A stretch of DNA of 64,000 nucleotides from Pseudomaricurvus alkylphenolicus (GCF_011683955.1 NZ_JAAQPI010000005.1:186001-250000), one strand, 5' to 3'; shown: positions 54,472 to 62,720, counted from the stretch's first letter. Notes: generated from the letters alone by a model not told the origin. Translations and numbers: made by a program.

Positions 54472-54493
54472 AACCTGACACATGTGACAGGTT
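54472..54493. promoter_or_regulatory. Candidate RutR-like operator upstream of xdhA
   Basis: CCTGACACATGTGACAGG, flanked by AA and TT, is a 22-bp palindrome with two mismatched positions (one symmetric pair). It sits between xdhA (minus) and the first tsx gene (plus), so it could serve both. The core TGACACATGTG-N-CAGG recurs at 55989-56005. The rest of the 54422-54738 gap shows no gene. Confidence 0.65.
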
Positions 54494-54738
54494 TTCTAAT
54501 CTAAACGAAACACCAGGCCGGGTCAACTTAGTTTTAGCTTGTTTTGGCGACTGTTTCTGACTGTTGTGGCAAGTTTTGGTCAAATACTCTAAGCCGTTGT
54601 TTTTATAGGAGGAAAAGTAATGAAAATGACATTTATATGACTGTGAGAGGGGTTTGGTTGACAGATACCGGGCCCCGGACTTGACTTTGAAAAGGCGCCA
54701 GGAGCGGCTGATTAATAACGAATTGGGAGTAAGTGTGT

Positions 54739-55581
54739 ATGATTTTTAACCAGAAAAGGTCATTTCCGGCTTTTGTGACGGTTTTGTTAAGTCTTTTTTC
54801 ACTGGGAGCGGTAGGGGCGCAATGGAGTTCAACGGAGTTGCATTTGCAGTATGGGAATTTGCAGAAGGCGTTTCAGGGGGGCGACGGAGGTGCTGAGACG
54901 GGGGGCACGACGATTTTGACCCTGCAGCATGCCAGTGGTTGGAAGTATGGGGATAACTTCTTTTTTATTGATCATTTGAATTATGGCCGTACGGATCTGG
55001 AGAAGCTTGCGGGTATAGAGCCGACTGATGAGTTGTATGGGGAGTGGTATTCGAATTTCAGTCTCGGGAAGATGACGGGTAAGGAGTGGTCGTTTGGTCC
55101 GGTGTCGGATGTGGGGTTGATTGCCGGGTTTAATTTCGCGCAGGAGGTGGACACGCTGTTTTATCTGCCGGGGGTGAGGTTTTCTTTGAAGTTGCCCGGG
55201 TTTGCCTTTGCGAATGTGGATGTGACGGGGTATTTCCAGGATGGTCCGGATAAGTTTGGGGTGGATGCGGATGATGATGGCTTTATGGTGGATTTTAATT
55301 GGGCGTTTCCGTTTAAGTTGGGGGAGACGCTTTGGAGTCTTGAGGGGCATGTTGAGTATATCGGTGGTGCGGATTTGACGATTGATGGTTTTGATGTGGG
55401 GGCTGAGCGGGAGAGTTGGATTTTGGCGCAGCCGCAGTTGCGGTTGGATGTGGGGCATTTGTTGTTTGGTACTAAGGATCAGTTGTTTGCGGGGGTTGAG
55501 TATCAGTATTGGAGCAATAAGTTGGGGGATAAGGATACGGATGAGAGTATGGCGCAGGCTTTGTTGGTGTGGCGGTTTTGA
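54739..55581 (+). CDS. Tsx-like nucleoside-specific outer-membrane channel (copy 1)
   Basis: A 280-residue outer-membrane protein with a signal peptide (about 1-27) and a 12-stranded-barrel pattern resembling the Tsx/OmpK family. Typical segments are TILTLQHASGWKYGDNFFFIDHL, LYGEWYSNFSLGK, and the C-terminal YQYWSNKLG...LVWRF ending in phenylalanine. Tsx channels let nucleosides diffuse into the periplasm. It is strongly similar to the next gene but uses very different synonymous codons, notably many TTG and GGG. ATG 54739 follows GGGAG; a GTG two codons earlier is an alternative. It is divergent from xdhA and so probably belongs to the same purine regulon. Confidence 0.87.
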   Translation: MIFNQKRSFPAFVTVLLSLFSLGAVGAQWSSTELHLQYGNLQKAFQGGDGGAETGGTTILTLQHASGWKYGDNFFFIDHLNYGRTDLEKLAGIEPTDELYGEWYSNFSLGKMTGKEWSFGPVSDVGLIAGFNFAQEVDTLFYLPGVRFSLKLPGFAFANVDVTGYFQDGPDKFGVDADDDGFMVDFNWAFPFKLGETLWSLEGHVEYIGGADLTIDGFDVGAERESWILAQPQLRLDVGHLLFGTKDQLFAGVEYQYWSNKLGDKDTDESMAQALLVWRF

Positions 55582-55617
55582 TCTTTTTGTGCCTCAAAGG
55601 GAGGTTGTACCAAATTC

Positions 55618-55669
55618 GTGGATTTACCCCAAAGGGGCACAAGAGCCGCGAAGCGGTGTAATCCGCCGG
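55618..55669 (+). repeat. GTGGATTTACCC...GGGCACAAGAGCCG repeat
   Basis: GTGGATTTACCCCAAAGGGG then CACAAGAGCCGCGAAGCGG and TAATCCGCC. A near copy occurs at 59742-59774. It resembles a variant of the GTAGGTGGATTA family with an insertion. Confidence 0.55.
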
Positions 55670-55688
55670 TCTGGTTCTGTGCCTCAAA

Positions 55689-55831
55689 AGGCGGTCGGGC
55701 GGTTGTTTTCGGAGCTGTCGGTCGGCCCTCCAGGCTACCCTCAGTCCAGAAAAAGCCCGGCAAAAAACGCCGGTCTTTTTCACTCCTTCGGCTCCCTCTT
55801 TAACGCTCCGAAAACAACCGCCCGACCACCT
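55689..55831. repeat. 143-bp element with 23-bp perfect inverted ends and internal terminator
   Basis: 55693-55715 (GGTCGGGCGGTTGTTTTCGG-AGC) is the exact reverse complement of 55805-55827, extendable outward by three more pairs after one mismatch. Between them, AAAAAGCCCGGC and GCCGGTCTTTTT (55750-55780) form a terminator-like hairpin with T-tracts on both strands. It fills the middle of the 482-bp gap between the two tsx genes. It may be a MITE-like element or structured RNA; no credible coding frame is present. Confidence 0.65.
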
Positions 55832-55988
55832 CTCACACCGCGGTATGCTGACTCGGGTGCCTTAATGAAAAAATATCTCCAAATTGATCAATTTCTTACC
55901 TTCTCTAACTCTCTGATTTAAATAAACTGAAACGTTTAACCTAATCACTAAGGTAATTAAAAACCTGTCTTGAGTGTCAAAAATATTC

Positions 55989-56005
55989 TTGACACATGTG
56001 CCAGG
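55989..56005. promoter_or_regulatory. Candidate RutR-like operator upstream of the second tsx gene
   Basis: TTGACACATGTGCCAGG shares the TGACACATGTG-N-CAGG core with the palindrome before xdhA. It lies about 60 bp before the ATG at 56064. Confidence 0.62.
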
Positions 56006-56063
56006 ATTCTGTTTTTCTTGGTCTCGCAATAACACTGACTAATTGTTTCGTGGAGAGACGAGA

Positions 56064-56894
56064 ATGATAAAAACCAAAACCACCTTGACCGCTTTGACTC
56101 TGATGACTTGCGCCAGCGCATTGCAGGCCGCTGACTGGAGCAGTACCGAAGTCCATTTCCAGCACGGTAATCTGCAGAAGGCCTTCCAGGGTGGCGGCAG
56201 TGAGTCCGAGACTGGTGGCACTAACATTTTGACGCTGCAGCATGCCAGTGGCTGGAAGTACGGCGACAACTTTTTCTTTATCGACCACCTTAACTACGGC
56301 CGCACCGATGCCGAGAAGGCTTCCGGTTCTGGTACTGACGATGAGCTTTACGGTGAGTGGTATTCGAACTTCAGTCTTGGCAAGATCACTGGTAAGGATT
56401 TGAGTTTTGGTCCTGTCAAGGATATTGGTCTGATCGCCGGTTTTAACTTTGCGCAGGAAGTCGACACGTTGTACTACCTGCCCGGCGTGCGCTTTGCTCT
56501 GAATCTACCCGGTTTTGCCTTTGCTAACCTCGATGTGACTTCCTATATTCAGGACGGCGAGGATAAGTTCGGCGTTGACGCCGAAAGCAACACTTATATG
56601 ATCGATTTTAACTGGGCCTATCCGTTCAAGATTGGTAACACCAGTTGGAGTCTGGAGGGGCATGTGGAATATATCGCCGGTTCCGATATCACTATCAATG
56701 GCGCAGATTTTGGTGCCGAGCGTGAGAGCTGGATTCTGGCGCAGCCACAGTTGCGTCTGGATCTTGGGGAGGTGCTTTTCGACAACAAGGGTAAGTTGTT
56801 TGTCGGCCTGGAGTACCAATACTGGAACAACAAACTCGGTGATGCAAATACCGACGAGAGCGAAGTGCAGGCATTGGTCGTCTGGAATCTGTAA
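56064..56894 (+). CDS. Tsx-like nucleoside-specific outer-membrane channel (copy 2)
   Basis: A 276-residue paralogue of the preceding gene with a signal peptide (about 1-22, ending LQAA). It has the same barrel segments (NILTLQHASGWKYGDNFFFIDHLNY, LYGEWYSNFSLGK, ERESWILAQPQLRLDLG, YQYWNNKLG) and ends LVVWNL. ATG 56064 follows GGAGAG; the frame also runs from 56043. Codon usage matches the neighbouring genes, unlike copy 1. A palindrome shared with the xdhA promoter lies upstream, linking it to purine catabolism. It probably admits nucleosides or purine bases. Confidence 0.88.
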   Translation: MIKTKTTLTALTLMTCASALQAADWSSTEVHFQHGNLQKAFQGGGSESETGGTNILTLQHASGWKYGDNFFFIDHLNYGRTDAEKASGSGTDDELYGEWYSNFSLGKITGKDLSFGPVKDIGLIAGFNFAQEVDTLYYLPGVRFALNLPGFAFANLDVTSYIQDGEDKFGVDAESNTYMIDFNWAYPFKIGNTSWSLEGHVEYIAGSDITINGADFGAERESWILAQPQLRLDLGEVLFDNKGKLFVGLEYQYWNNKLGDANTDESEVQALVVWNL

Positions 56895-56939
56895 CAGTCT
56901 GACGATCGAGGTCGAACACCTCTCGAAAAAGGATCTTTC

Positions 56940-56958
56940 AAGCCCGGTTGCCGGGCTT
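56940..56958 (+). terminator. Hairpin after second tsx gene
   Basis: AAGCCCGG-ttg-CCGGGCTT, 45 bases after the stop. A smaller GAGGT-cgaac-ACCTC hairpin precedes it. The T-tract is weak. Confidence 0.6.
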
Positions 56959-57006
56959 CTCATGGGGTAAAGGTCACTGTAGCTATCCAAAGAGGGTGGC
57001 ACAGCT

Positions 57007-57756
57007 ATGATTTACCGCCTGATGTTCATAGTGGCCTTTATGGCCCTGGCAAATCCGCTTAAGGCTCAACAGACGCACTTTGTGTTTGGCGTTGAGGACT
57101 TGGATTATCTTCCTCACTACGGTTACGCAGAAGGGAAGGACTACGGTGGATTTTCCCGGGCGGTGTTCGATCGCTTCGCCGATTGGGCCGGAATCACAAT
57201 CAGCTACAGACCCTTGCCCATCAAACGGCTCTACAAGGAGTTTCTGTTTGAGGATGAGCTGGACTTTAAGTACCCGGATCATCCTCAGTGGCAAAGCGAG
57301 CTTAAGGATGAGTTAAGGATTCACTATAGCCGTTCGGTGGTGAGTTATGTGGATGGCATTATGGTGCCCCCTGCTAAATTGCAGACATCGGCCGGGACCA
57401 TGAAAACGCTCGGGGTTCCCAGAGGTTTTACTCCGACGGGTTATCTGCAGCAGATTCGTGATGGCGGCCTGGTGGCAGTGGAGCAGCCTAATCTGAACGC
57501 ATTGCTGAAGATGGTAATGACGCGACGTGTGGATGCTGCCTTGATCAACGTCGATGTGGCCCGCCACCGTCTGCTTAACGATTTGGATAATCCTGGTGGT
57601 CTGGTGTTCGATCCAAGCCGCCCACATTTTAAGAGTTCGTACTTTCTATCGACTCGAAAGCACCCCGAGCTGTTGCGAAAATTCAATCAGTTTCTGCAAT
57701 TGCATCAGCGCGAGATTCAACAATTCAAGGACAAGTTTCAGATTCACGAGGGATGA
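57007..57756 (+). CDS. Periplasmic substrate-binding-like protein linked to a chemoreceptor
   Basis: A 249-residue protein with a signal peptide (about 1-20, ending LKAQ) and the two-lobed pattern of family 3 solute-binding proteins: VFGVEDLDYLPHYGY, GFSRAVFDRFADWAGITISYRPLPIKRLYKEF, a hinge region with ALINVDVARHRL, and FSRPHFKSSYFLS-like C-terminal lobe. No ABC permease or ATPase is adjacent. Instead it is 24 bases before a methyl-accepting chemotaxis gene, so it more likely presents a ligand to the receptor than feeds a transporter. Being next to Tsx channels and the purine operon, a purine or nucleoside ligand is a reasonable guess only. Confidence 0.75.
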   Translation: MIYRLMFIVAFMALANPLKAQQTHFVFGVEDLDYLPHYGYAEGKDYGGFSRAVFDRFADWAGITISYRPLPIKRLYKEFLFEDELDFKYPDHPQWQSELKDELRIHYSRSVVSYVDGIMVPPAKLQTSAGTMKTLGVPRGFTPTGYLQQIRDGGLVAVEQPNLNALLKMVMTRRVDAALINVDVARHRLLNDLDNPGGLVFDPSRPHFKSSYFLSTRKHPELLRKFNQFLQLHQREIQQFKDKFQIHEG

Positions 57757-57780
57757 CATTTGACTGACAGGTAACCCACT

Positions 57781-59718
57781 ATGAAGTCACTGCTCAATCT
57801 GCGTCTTAAACACAAATTGATTATCAGTATGGCTGCGGCGTTGTTGTTGCCGCTGATTATCAGTACCACTTTCTTTGCTCACAGTATCCGTAGCCTGATG
57901 GACGAGCGTATGACCGCCTCGGAATTGCCGACGGCATTGCGTGAAGTTCGTAACAGTATGGAACTGGAGCTGCAAAAGCCTGTACTCATTTCCAAGGGTA
58001 TTGCTGAGAACCGGTTTGTTCAGCGTTGGTTGGAATCAGGCGAGTCGCCGGAGCAATTGGGCGATATCAAGGACTACCTGAGTCACTTGAAGGAACAGAA
58101 TCAGGCAATATCAGCCTTTGTTGTTTCTGGCACCACCGGGTCTTACTATAACAACGGTGGTCTGTTCAAAACCCTGTCCAGGGATTCCGCCAAAGACGGT
58201 TGGTTTTACGATTTTATCGACAGCGGCCAGCCAGTAGGTTTAAGTATTGATGTGGACGAAGCCTCTGGCCAGACCACGGTATTTATCAACTACGGTATCA
58301 CACTTAATGGCAGTGTAAACGCCGTTGGGGGGATTGGTGTTTCCCTCAGCCGTATGTCAGAGATCGTTCGCGAATACAGCGTTGGTCAAACCGGACAGAT
58401 TTTTGTGGTGGACGCCAAGGGACAGATCAAGCTGCATCGCAACGCCGCATACAGTGGCAAGGATATTACTGAGGTTATCGAAGGTGAACAGATTCATCGC
58501 AAGTTATTGAGCGATGGAGGTTTTGCCAGCCTGGAATTTGAACGGCAGGGGGAGTCGTTTATTGGCGCCGCTATACCGTTGGTTTCCAGTGACTGGATTC
58601 TGGTTGCCGAGATTCCGAAGGCGGAGCTTTACTCAGGGCTCAACGATACGATTGTCAGCAGTATATTGATCAGTCTGGTGATTGCGGTTGTATTTTTGGT
58701 CTTTATCGCAATGCTTGCGCGCAATATTATTAATCCGATTGAAACCATCTCGGAGTCGCTGGAGGATATCGGTAAACGCGGGGGTGACTTGACATCGCGC
58801 CTGCCCGAAGATCGAGCCGATGAAATCGGCGATCTCGCCCGAGGTGTGAACCAGTTTATCGAGCAGCTGCAGGAGATGTGTCGCAAAATACTGGAGGCAT
58901 CCATAGCGTTGGATGGTGCCACTTCTGATGTGAATCGCAATATTGAAATCGCTTCGGATTGCACGCAACAGCAGCAGCAAAATACAGATATGGTGGCTAC
59001 GGCTGTCAACGAGATGGGCTCTACGGTATTGGAGATTGCCCGCAATGCCAGTGAGGCCGCGGACGTGTCTCGTATGGCTCAGGAGGCGTCTGCGCAGGGG
59101 CAGGAGTTTGTGGAGCAGAGCATCCAGGATATGGGCCAGTTGACAATGGCGATGGACAGCTCAGTGGAATCGGTGCAGGCGCTGGCCCATGAGATCCAGT
59201 CCATTACCAGTGTGTTGGAAGTGATCCGCGGTATTTCCGAGCAGACCAATCTGCTGGCTCTCAATGCCGCCATTGAAGCGGCACGGGCGGGAGAGCAGGG
59301 CAGGGGCTTTGCCGTTGTTGCTGATGAGGTTCGGACACTGGCGCAACGCACCGCCCAATCTACGGAAGAAATCAATGAGATGATTCAGCGGCTCGACCAA
59401 CGTGCACACGATACGGTAACCGCTATTCAGATGGGGCATTCCCAAACGGAAACCAGCGTCAAAGGGGTGGAGGAAACCGGAGAGCGGCTGCGCAGCATCG
59501 CGGAACGTATTACTCGTATCTCGGATATGAATTATCAGGTGGCGGCGGCTACGGAGGAGCAGAGCCAGACCACCGAGGAGATTAATCGCAATGTGACGCT
59601 GATTGCGGATCATTCGCGCACCACGGGTGAAGCGGTGGTGCAGTGTAATGAGCTGTGCACGAGGCTTAATCAGCAGGCGCAATTGCTGAATGGATTAATG
59701 GGGCGGTTTACGTTGTAA
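57781..59718 (+). CDS. Methyl-accepting chemotaxis protein
   Basis: A 645-residue chemoreceptor. Transmembrane helix 1 spans about 13-35, and a periplasmic Cache-like sensor domain runs to about 285 ([46 protein letters not shown]). Transmembrane helix 2 (about 293-315) leads into a HAMP domain ([24 protein letters not shown]...[14 protein letters not shown]). The signalling domain has the universal hairpin tip [35 protein letters not shown] (near 495). It signals through CheA/CheW to the flagellar motor. The 24-bp linkage to a binding protein suggests indirect ligand sensing. Confidence 0.95.
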   Translation: MKSLLNLRLKHKLIISMAAALLLPLIISTTFFAHSIRSLMDERMTASELPTALREVRNSMELELQKPVLISKGIAENRFVQRWLESGESPEQLGDIKDYLSHLKEQNQAISAFVVSGTTGSYYNNGGLFKTLSRDSAKDGWFYDFIDSGQPVGLSIDVDEASGQTTVFINYGITLNGSVNAVGGIGVSLSRMSEIVREYSVGQTGQIFVVDAKGQIKLHRNAAYSGKDITEVIEGEQIHRKLLSDGGFASLEFERQGESFIGAAIPLVSSDWILVAEIPKAELYSGLNDTIVSSILISLVIAVVFLVFIAMLARNIINPIETISESLEDIGKRGGDLTSRLPEDRADEIGDLARGVNQFIEQLQEMCRKILEASIALDGATSDVNRNIEIASDCTQQQQQNTDMVATAVNEMGSTVLEIARNASEAADVSRMAQEASAQGQEFVEQSIQDMGQLTMAMDSSVESVQALAHEIQSITSVLEVIRGISEQTNLLALNAAIEAARAGEQGRGFAVVADEVRTLAQRTAQSTEEINEMIQRLDQRAHDTVTAIQMGHSQTETSVKGVEETGERLRSIAERITRISDMNYQVAAATEEQSQTTEEINRNVTLIADHSRTTGEAVVQCNELCTRLNQQAQLLNGLMGRFTL

Positions 59719-59741
59719 ATGTAATCATGGCAAGGCGTTGG

Positions 59742-59774
59742 GTGGATTTACCCAAAAAACGGGCACAAGAGCCG
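59742..59774 (+). repeat. GTGGATTTACCC...GGGCACAAGAGCCG repeat
   Basis: GTGGATTTACCC-AAAAAAC-GGGCACAAGAGCCG, a near copy of 55618-55648, directly after the chemoreceptor gene. Confidence 0.6.
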
Positions 59775-59788
59775 AAGGCGTCGCCTAG

Positions 59789-59825
59789 CCAACAGTAGGC
59801 GCTTTAGGCGAGCGCCTACTGTTGG
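59789..59825. terminator. Perfect 15-bp hairpin after the chemoreceptor gene
   Basis: CCAACAGTAGGCGCT-ttaggcg-AGCGCCTACTGTTGG. It lies between two repeat elements in the gap between the convergent chemoreceptor and DUF2783 genes. There is no T-run, so it may be a repeat hairpin rather than a true terminator. Confidence 0.5.
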
Positions 59826-59859
59826 AATCCACCAATTGCCGGCAAAGTGCCAAATCCAA

Positions 59860-59890
59860 GGTGGATTACGCTACGCTAATCCACCCTACG
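59860..59890 (-). repeat. GTAGGGTGGATTA-type palindromic repeat
   Basis: GGTGGATTACGCTACGCTAA followed by TCCACCCTACG. It belongs to the same family as the repeats at 10.8, 42.8, 45.6 and 48.1 kb. Confidence 0.78.
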
Positions 59891-59928
59891 CAGGTACGCA
59901 GTGCGATTGAGCTTTAGGGTAATCGCGA

Positions 59929-60117
59929 TTACTGCTCCGACGCTACCTCAAGCGCCTGGTCTAGCACACCTGCTTCTCCAATATGATTGGCCAACACCAA
60001 AATCAGCTTGGCGTTCATCAGTTGGATTTCGTCTTCCGATAAATCCCGCTGAGCATCGATCAGCTTCTGGTAAAAATCGTCCGGGTTTTTAATATTGGCT
60101 TTCAGATTTAATGACAT
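59929..60117 (-). CDS. DUF2783 small protein, partner of the flavin monooxygenase
   Basis: A 62-residue protein of the DUF2783 type, with the pattern DDFYQKLIDAQRDLSEDE-x-Q-L-M-N-A-K-L-I-L-VLANHIGE. Such genes are usually found directly beside FAD-dependent aromatic monooxygenases, as here (25 bases downstream). It has no signal peptide or membrane segment and is probably a helical cytoplasmic accessory protein. Its biochemical role is not known to me. Confidence 0.85.
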   Translation of the reverse strand: MSLNLKANIKNPDDFYQKLIDAQRDLSEDEIQLMNAKLILVLANHIGEAGVLDQALEVASEQ

Positions 60118-60142
60118 TTTTTGCTCCTTTATTCTATCTTAT

Positions 60143-61756
60143 TTAGTGCTGGCAAGTGGCTTTGGCGATGGCGGCCTGAATGGCGTCGGCATCGAATTCA
60201 CGCCAGCGGGCGGCAACGTGCTGATCGGGGCGCAGCAGATACACGGCACCTTGTTGCCCGTCGAAGCGCTCTGTCAGTAGGCCTTCTTTATCCTCCAAAT
60301 CGCGTCCGACTACGGTTACCTTGGCATTAATACCGTTAAAAGAAACGGTGTTGGTCGCAGGAGCATCACCAAATACCAGTACTTCAAATTCACCGCCGAT
60401 CTGGTTCAGGAACCAGCCGTCTTTGCCGTCTTTAACGATGGGAGAGTCTGCGCAGTTGCTACCGGGCTTCATGCAACCGGCAAACTCGGTACCGTCATCG
60501 GTATTCAGTGATGACTGCACATAAGGCGTCGGCATGGACAGGCGTCCACTGTTGACAAGAGGCCTGGCAAATTCGTGTTTTTCCGCTAACCTCAGCACAG
60601 CGTCGCGAAAGAATCGACTGCTTTTGCTCTTGGGGGTAATAAAGTCGGTGGAGCGAGTGGAATTCAGCAGGTTGTCATCGGCCGCGAAAACGCGCTCCTC
60701 GGAGTAGGTGTCCAGCAGTTCCAATCCGGCTTTGCCGTCCAGTACAAGCTTGAGCTTCCAGCCCAGATTGTCGATATCCTGCACACCGGTGTTGGCGCCG
60801 CGGGCACCAAAGGGGGAAACCTGGTGGGCGGCATCGCCGGCAAACAGCACACGACCGTAGCGGAACTTGTCCATGCGGCGACAGGCAAATTGATAAACTG
60901 AAACCCACTCCAATTCAAATTCCGCATCGTCACCGAGCATCTGTTTCAGTAGAGGAATAACATTTTCGGGTTTCTTGGCTTCTTCGGGGTCGGCATCCCA
61001 ACCTAATTGGAAGTCGATGCGCCAGACATCGTCAGACTGTTTGTGAAGTAGAGCGGATTGATTCTTATGGAACACCGGATCGAACCAGAACCAGCGTTCA
61101 GTCGGGAAATCGCTCTTCATAACGACGTCAGCAATCAGGAAGCGGTCCTGGAAGAACTGACCGGAGAATTCGCCGTCCACCATTTTGCGCGTATCGCTGT
61201 TAGCACCATCGCAGGCGATGATCCAGCCCGCCTCCATGGTAAAGACACCGTCGGGAGTCTCAATTACCAGCGATGCATGGTCGTCGTGCTGTGTGATGTT
61301 CAGCAATTTGTGTTTCCAGCGCAGATCAACGTTCTCTTCACTTGCGCACTTGGCAACCATATATTCTTCCAGGTAGTACTGCTGCAGATTGATCATGGCC
61401 GGCATCTTGTGGCCTTCCTCCGGCAGCAAATCAAATTCGTAGGCCAGTTTTTCCTTGAAAAACACCTTGCCCACCTTCCAGCTTACGCCTTTTTCAACCA
61501 TAGGGGCGGCGACACCGAGACGGTCCCAGACTTCCAGCGGACGTTTGGCGTAACAGACGGCCCGCGAGCCGATACTGACGGTGTTGTTGTCATCCAGCAC
61601 TACGGTGGGTATGCCCTGAGCGGCGCATTCCAGTGCGGCGGTCAGGCCGATGGGGCCGGCTCCGATAATGACGACGGGATGACGCTTGATAACGCCTTGC
61701 TCTTGCTCTCGCGATTGCTGGTATTCAAATTCCGGGTAGGTGTAGGTGTTTAGCAT
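60143..61756 (-). CDS. FAD-dependent class A monooxygenase (aromatic hydroxylase family)
   Basis: A 537-residue flavoprotein hydroxylase. The N-terminal dinucleotide fold is VVIIGAGPIGLTAALECAAQGI (about 28-49), the second motif is IIACDGANSDTRK (about 180), and the FAD ribityl motif is VLFAGDAAHQVSPFGARGANTGVQDIDNLGWKL (about 304-336). A C-terminal thioredoxin-like region follows. Length and motifs resemble MhpA-type 3-(3-hydroxyphenyl)propionate hydroxylases more than the shorter HpxO urate hydroxylase (about 380 residues). The substrate is probably an aromatic or heteroaromatic ring. Two direct repeats at 61800-61839, 22 bp apart, lie upstream. It forms a unit with the DUF2783 gene. Confidence 0.88.
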   Translation of the reverse strand: MLNTYTYPEFEYQQSREQEQGVIKRHPVVIIGAGPIGLTAALECAAQGIPTVVLDDNNTVSIGSRAVCYAKRPLEVWDRLGVAAPMVEKGVSWKVGKVFFKEKLAYEFDLLPEEGHKMPAMINLQQYYLEEYMVAKCASEENVDLRWKHKLLNITQHDDHASLVIETPDGVFTMEAGWIIACDGANSDTRKMVDGEFSGQFFQDRFLIADVVMKSDFPTERWFWFDPVFHKNQSALLHKQSDDVWRIDFQLGWDADPEEAKKPENVIPLLKQMLGDDAEFELEWVSVYQFACRRMDKFRYGRVLFAGDAAHQVSPFGARGANTGVQDIDNLGWKLKLVLDGKAGLELLDTYSEERVFAADDNLLNSTRSTDFITPKSKSSRFFRDAVLRLAEKHEFARPLVNSGRLSMPTPYVQSSLNTDDGTEFAGCMKPGSNCADSPIVKDGKDGWFLNQIGGEFEVLVFGDAPATNTVSFNGINAKVTVVGRDLEDKEGLLTERFDGQQGAVYLLRPDQHVAARWREFDADAIQAAIAKATCQH

Positions 61757-62287
61757 TGTTATAGGTCTCCATTAATGGCATGCCTTGGTGATAAGGCAGT
61801 AGTTACCGTTGAAACCAATAGTAGTTACATGTGAAACTAAAATCAAGAGATATCACCACAGAAATTCAGGTTATTTTAGGTTTTTGGCGGTCTGAATGGA
61901 CGATAAAGTTTGTAAAACAAGGAGGGATCATCAAATAAAAGAAGGAATAGGTTTAATGTGGCCAAAATAAAACCGTGGCAGTCTTACATATGGTTGCATA
62001 TGAGAGTATATGAAGGGTTGGGTGGCGTTGTTGGGTGCTCGAGTAACCAATCCTTTATTTGATTTGAGCGGAGCGCCAGCCGTTTGGGTTCGCCGGGACA
62101 GTGTGTTAGAGGTCATATGAAGATAAGTCATAGATAGATGGCGAATGTCGTGCTATAACCTCTTGTGCTCATAGGGAATTGGGTCTTGATTCACCAAAAA
62201 GGAATTTTCCTTCCTGAAGTCAATCCTCTCCCTTGTGTACTTGTTTGTCAGGCGACGTGTTCAATTGTAAAAAGGGAGTTAACCATA
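61757..62287. other. Intergenic region upstream of the flavin monooxygenase and DUF805 genes
   Basis: This 531-bp stretch has no coding frame I can support. Its main features are the tandem direct repeats at 61800-61839 near the monooxygenase start and general AT-richness. A frame opening at 62165 is an unsupported extension of the DUF805 gene. Confidence 0.6.
61800..61839 (-). promoter_or_regulatory. Two 18-bp direct repeats at a 22-bp interval
   Basis: TAGTTACCGTTGAAACCA (61800-61817) and TAGTTACATGTGAAACTA (61822-61839) share TAGTTAC-N3-TGAAAC-N-A. The second is also nearly palindromic (TAGTT...AACTA around ACATGT). They lie 44-83 bp before the monooxygenase start, in the position of operator or activator sites. 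Confidence 0.55.
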
Positions 62288-62698
62288 ATGACGGAAAATA
62301 TTTACGAAAGCCCCAACTCGCAGATCTTGAACGAATCTGACGAGGTTGTGTCCCACACTGTGAAGGAAATCCTCTTTTCTTTTCGGGGTCGTATTCGCCG
62401 ATCTACTTACTGGAAGTCAATGCTGGGGATGATGGGGGTCTTTCTGATACTTTTTCTTGTCGTCGGTGCATTAAATGTCAGCGAAGGTGCTATTTCACTG
62501 GCAATGCTGATTTTGTATTTGCCATTAATGTGGATTTCTTTCGCAATCCAAGTGAAACGTTGGCATGATCGGGACAAATCCGGGTGGTGGGTACTTATTT
62601 CTTTTGTTCCTATCATTGGTCCGATCTGGGCATTTGTTGAAAACGGTTGTCTGGCCGGTACAGAAACCGCGAATCGTTTTGGCCCACCGGAAATCTAA
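62288..62698 (+). CDS. DUF805 family membrane protein
   Basis: A 136-residue small inner-membrane protein. The soluble N-terminus (about 1-28) is followed by the DUF805 signature FSFRGRIRRSTYWKSML, three to four hydrophobic helices, and the KRWHDRDKSGWWVLISFVPIIGPIWAF motif, ending NRFGPPEI. ATG 62288 follows AAAAGGGAG. Related proteins (YhaH type) are of unknown function. A GGCCACC...GGTGGCC hairpin follows. Confidence 0.9.
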   Translation: MTENIYESPNSQILNESDEVVSHTVKEILFSFRGRIRRSTYWKSMLGMMGVFLILFLVVGALNVSEGAISLAMLILYLPLMWISFAIQVKRWHDRDKSGWWVLISFVPIIGPIWAFVENGCLAGTETANRFGPPEI

Positions 62699-62720
62699 AA
62701 TCTGTCGTCGCGCTGACCTG

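Noticed and set aside
60143-61756. HpxO-type soluble urate hydroxylase
   Set aside because: The protein is about 150 residues longer than HpxO and resembles MhpA-type hydroxylases; a PuuD urate oxidase is already present.
62165-62287. N-terminal extension of the DUF805 protein
   Set aside because: A good ribosome site precedes ATG 62288, and the DUF805 signature starts soon after; the extension has no support.
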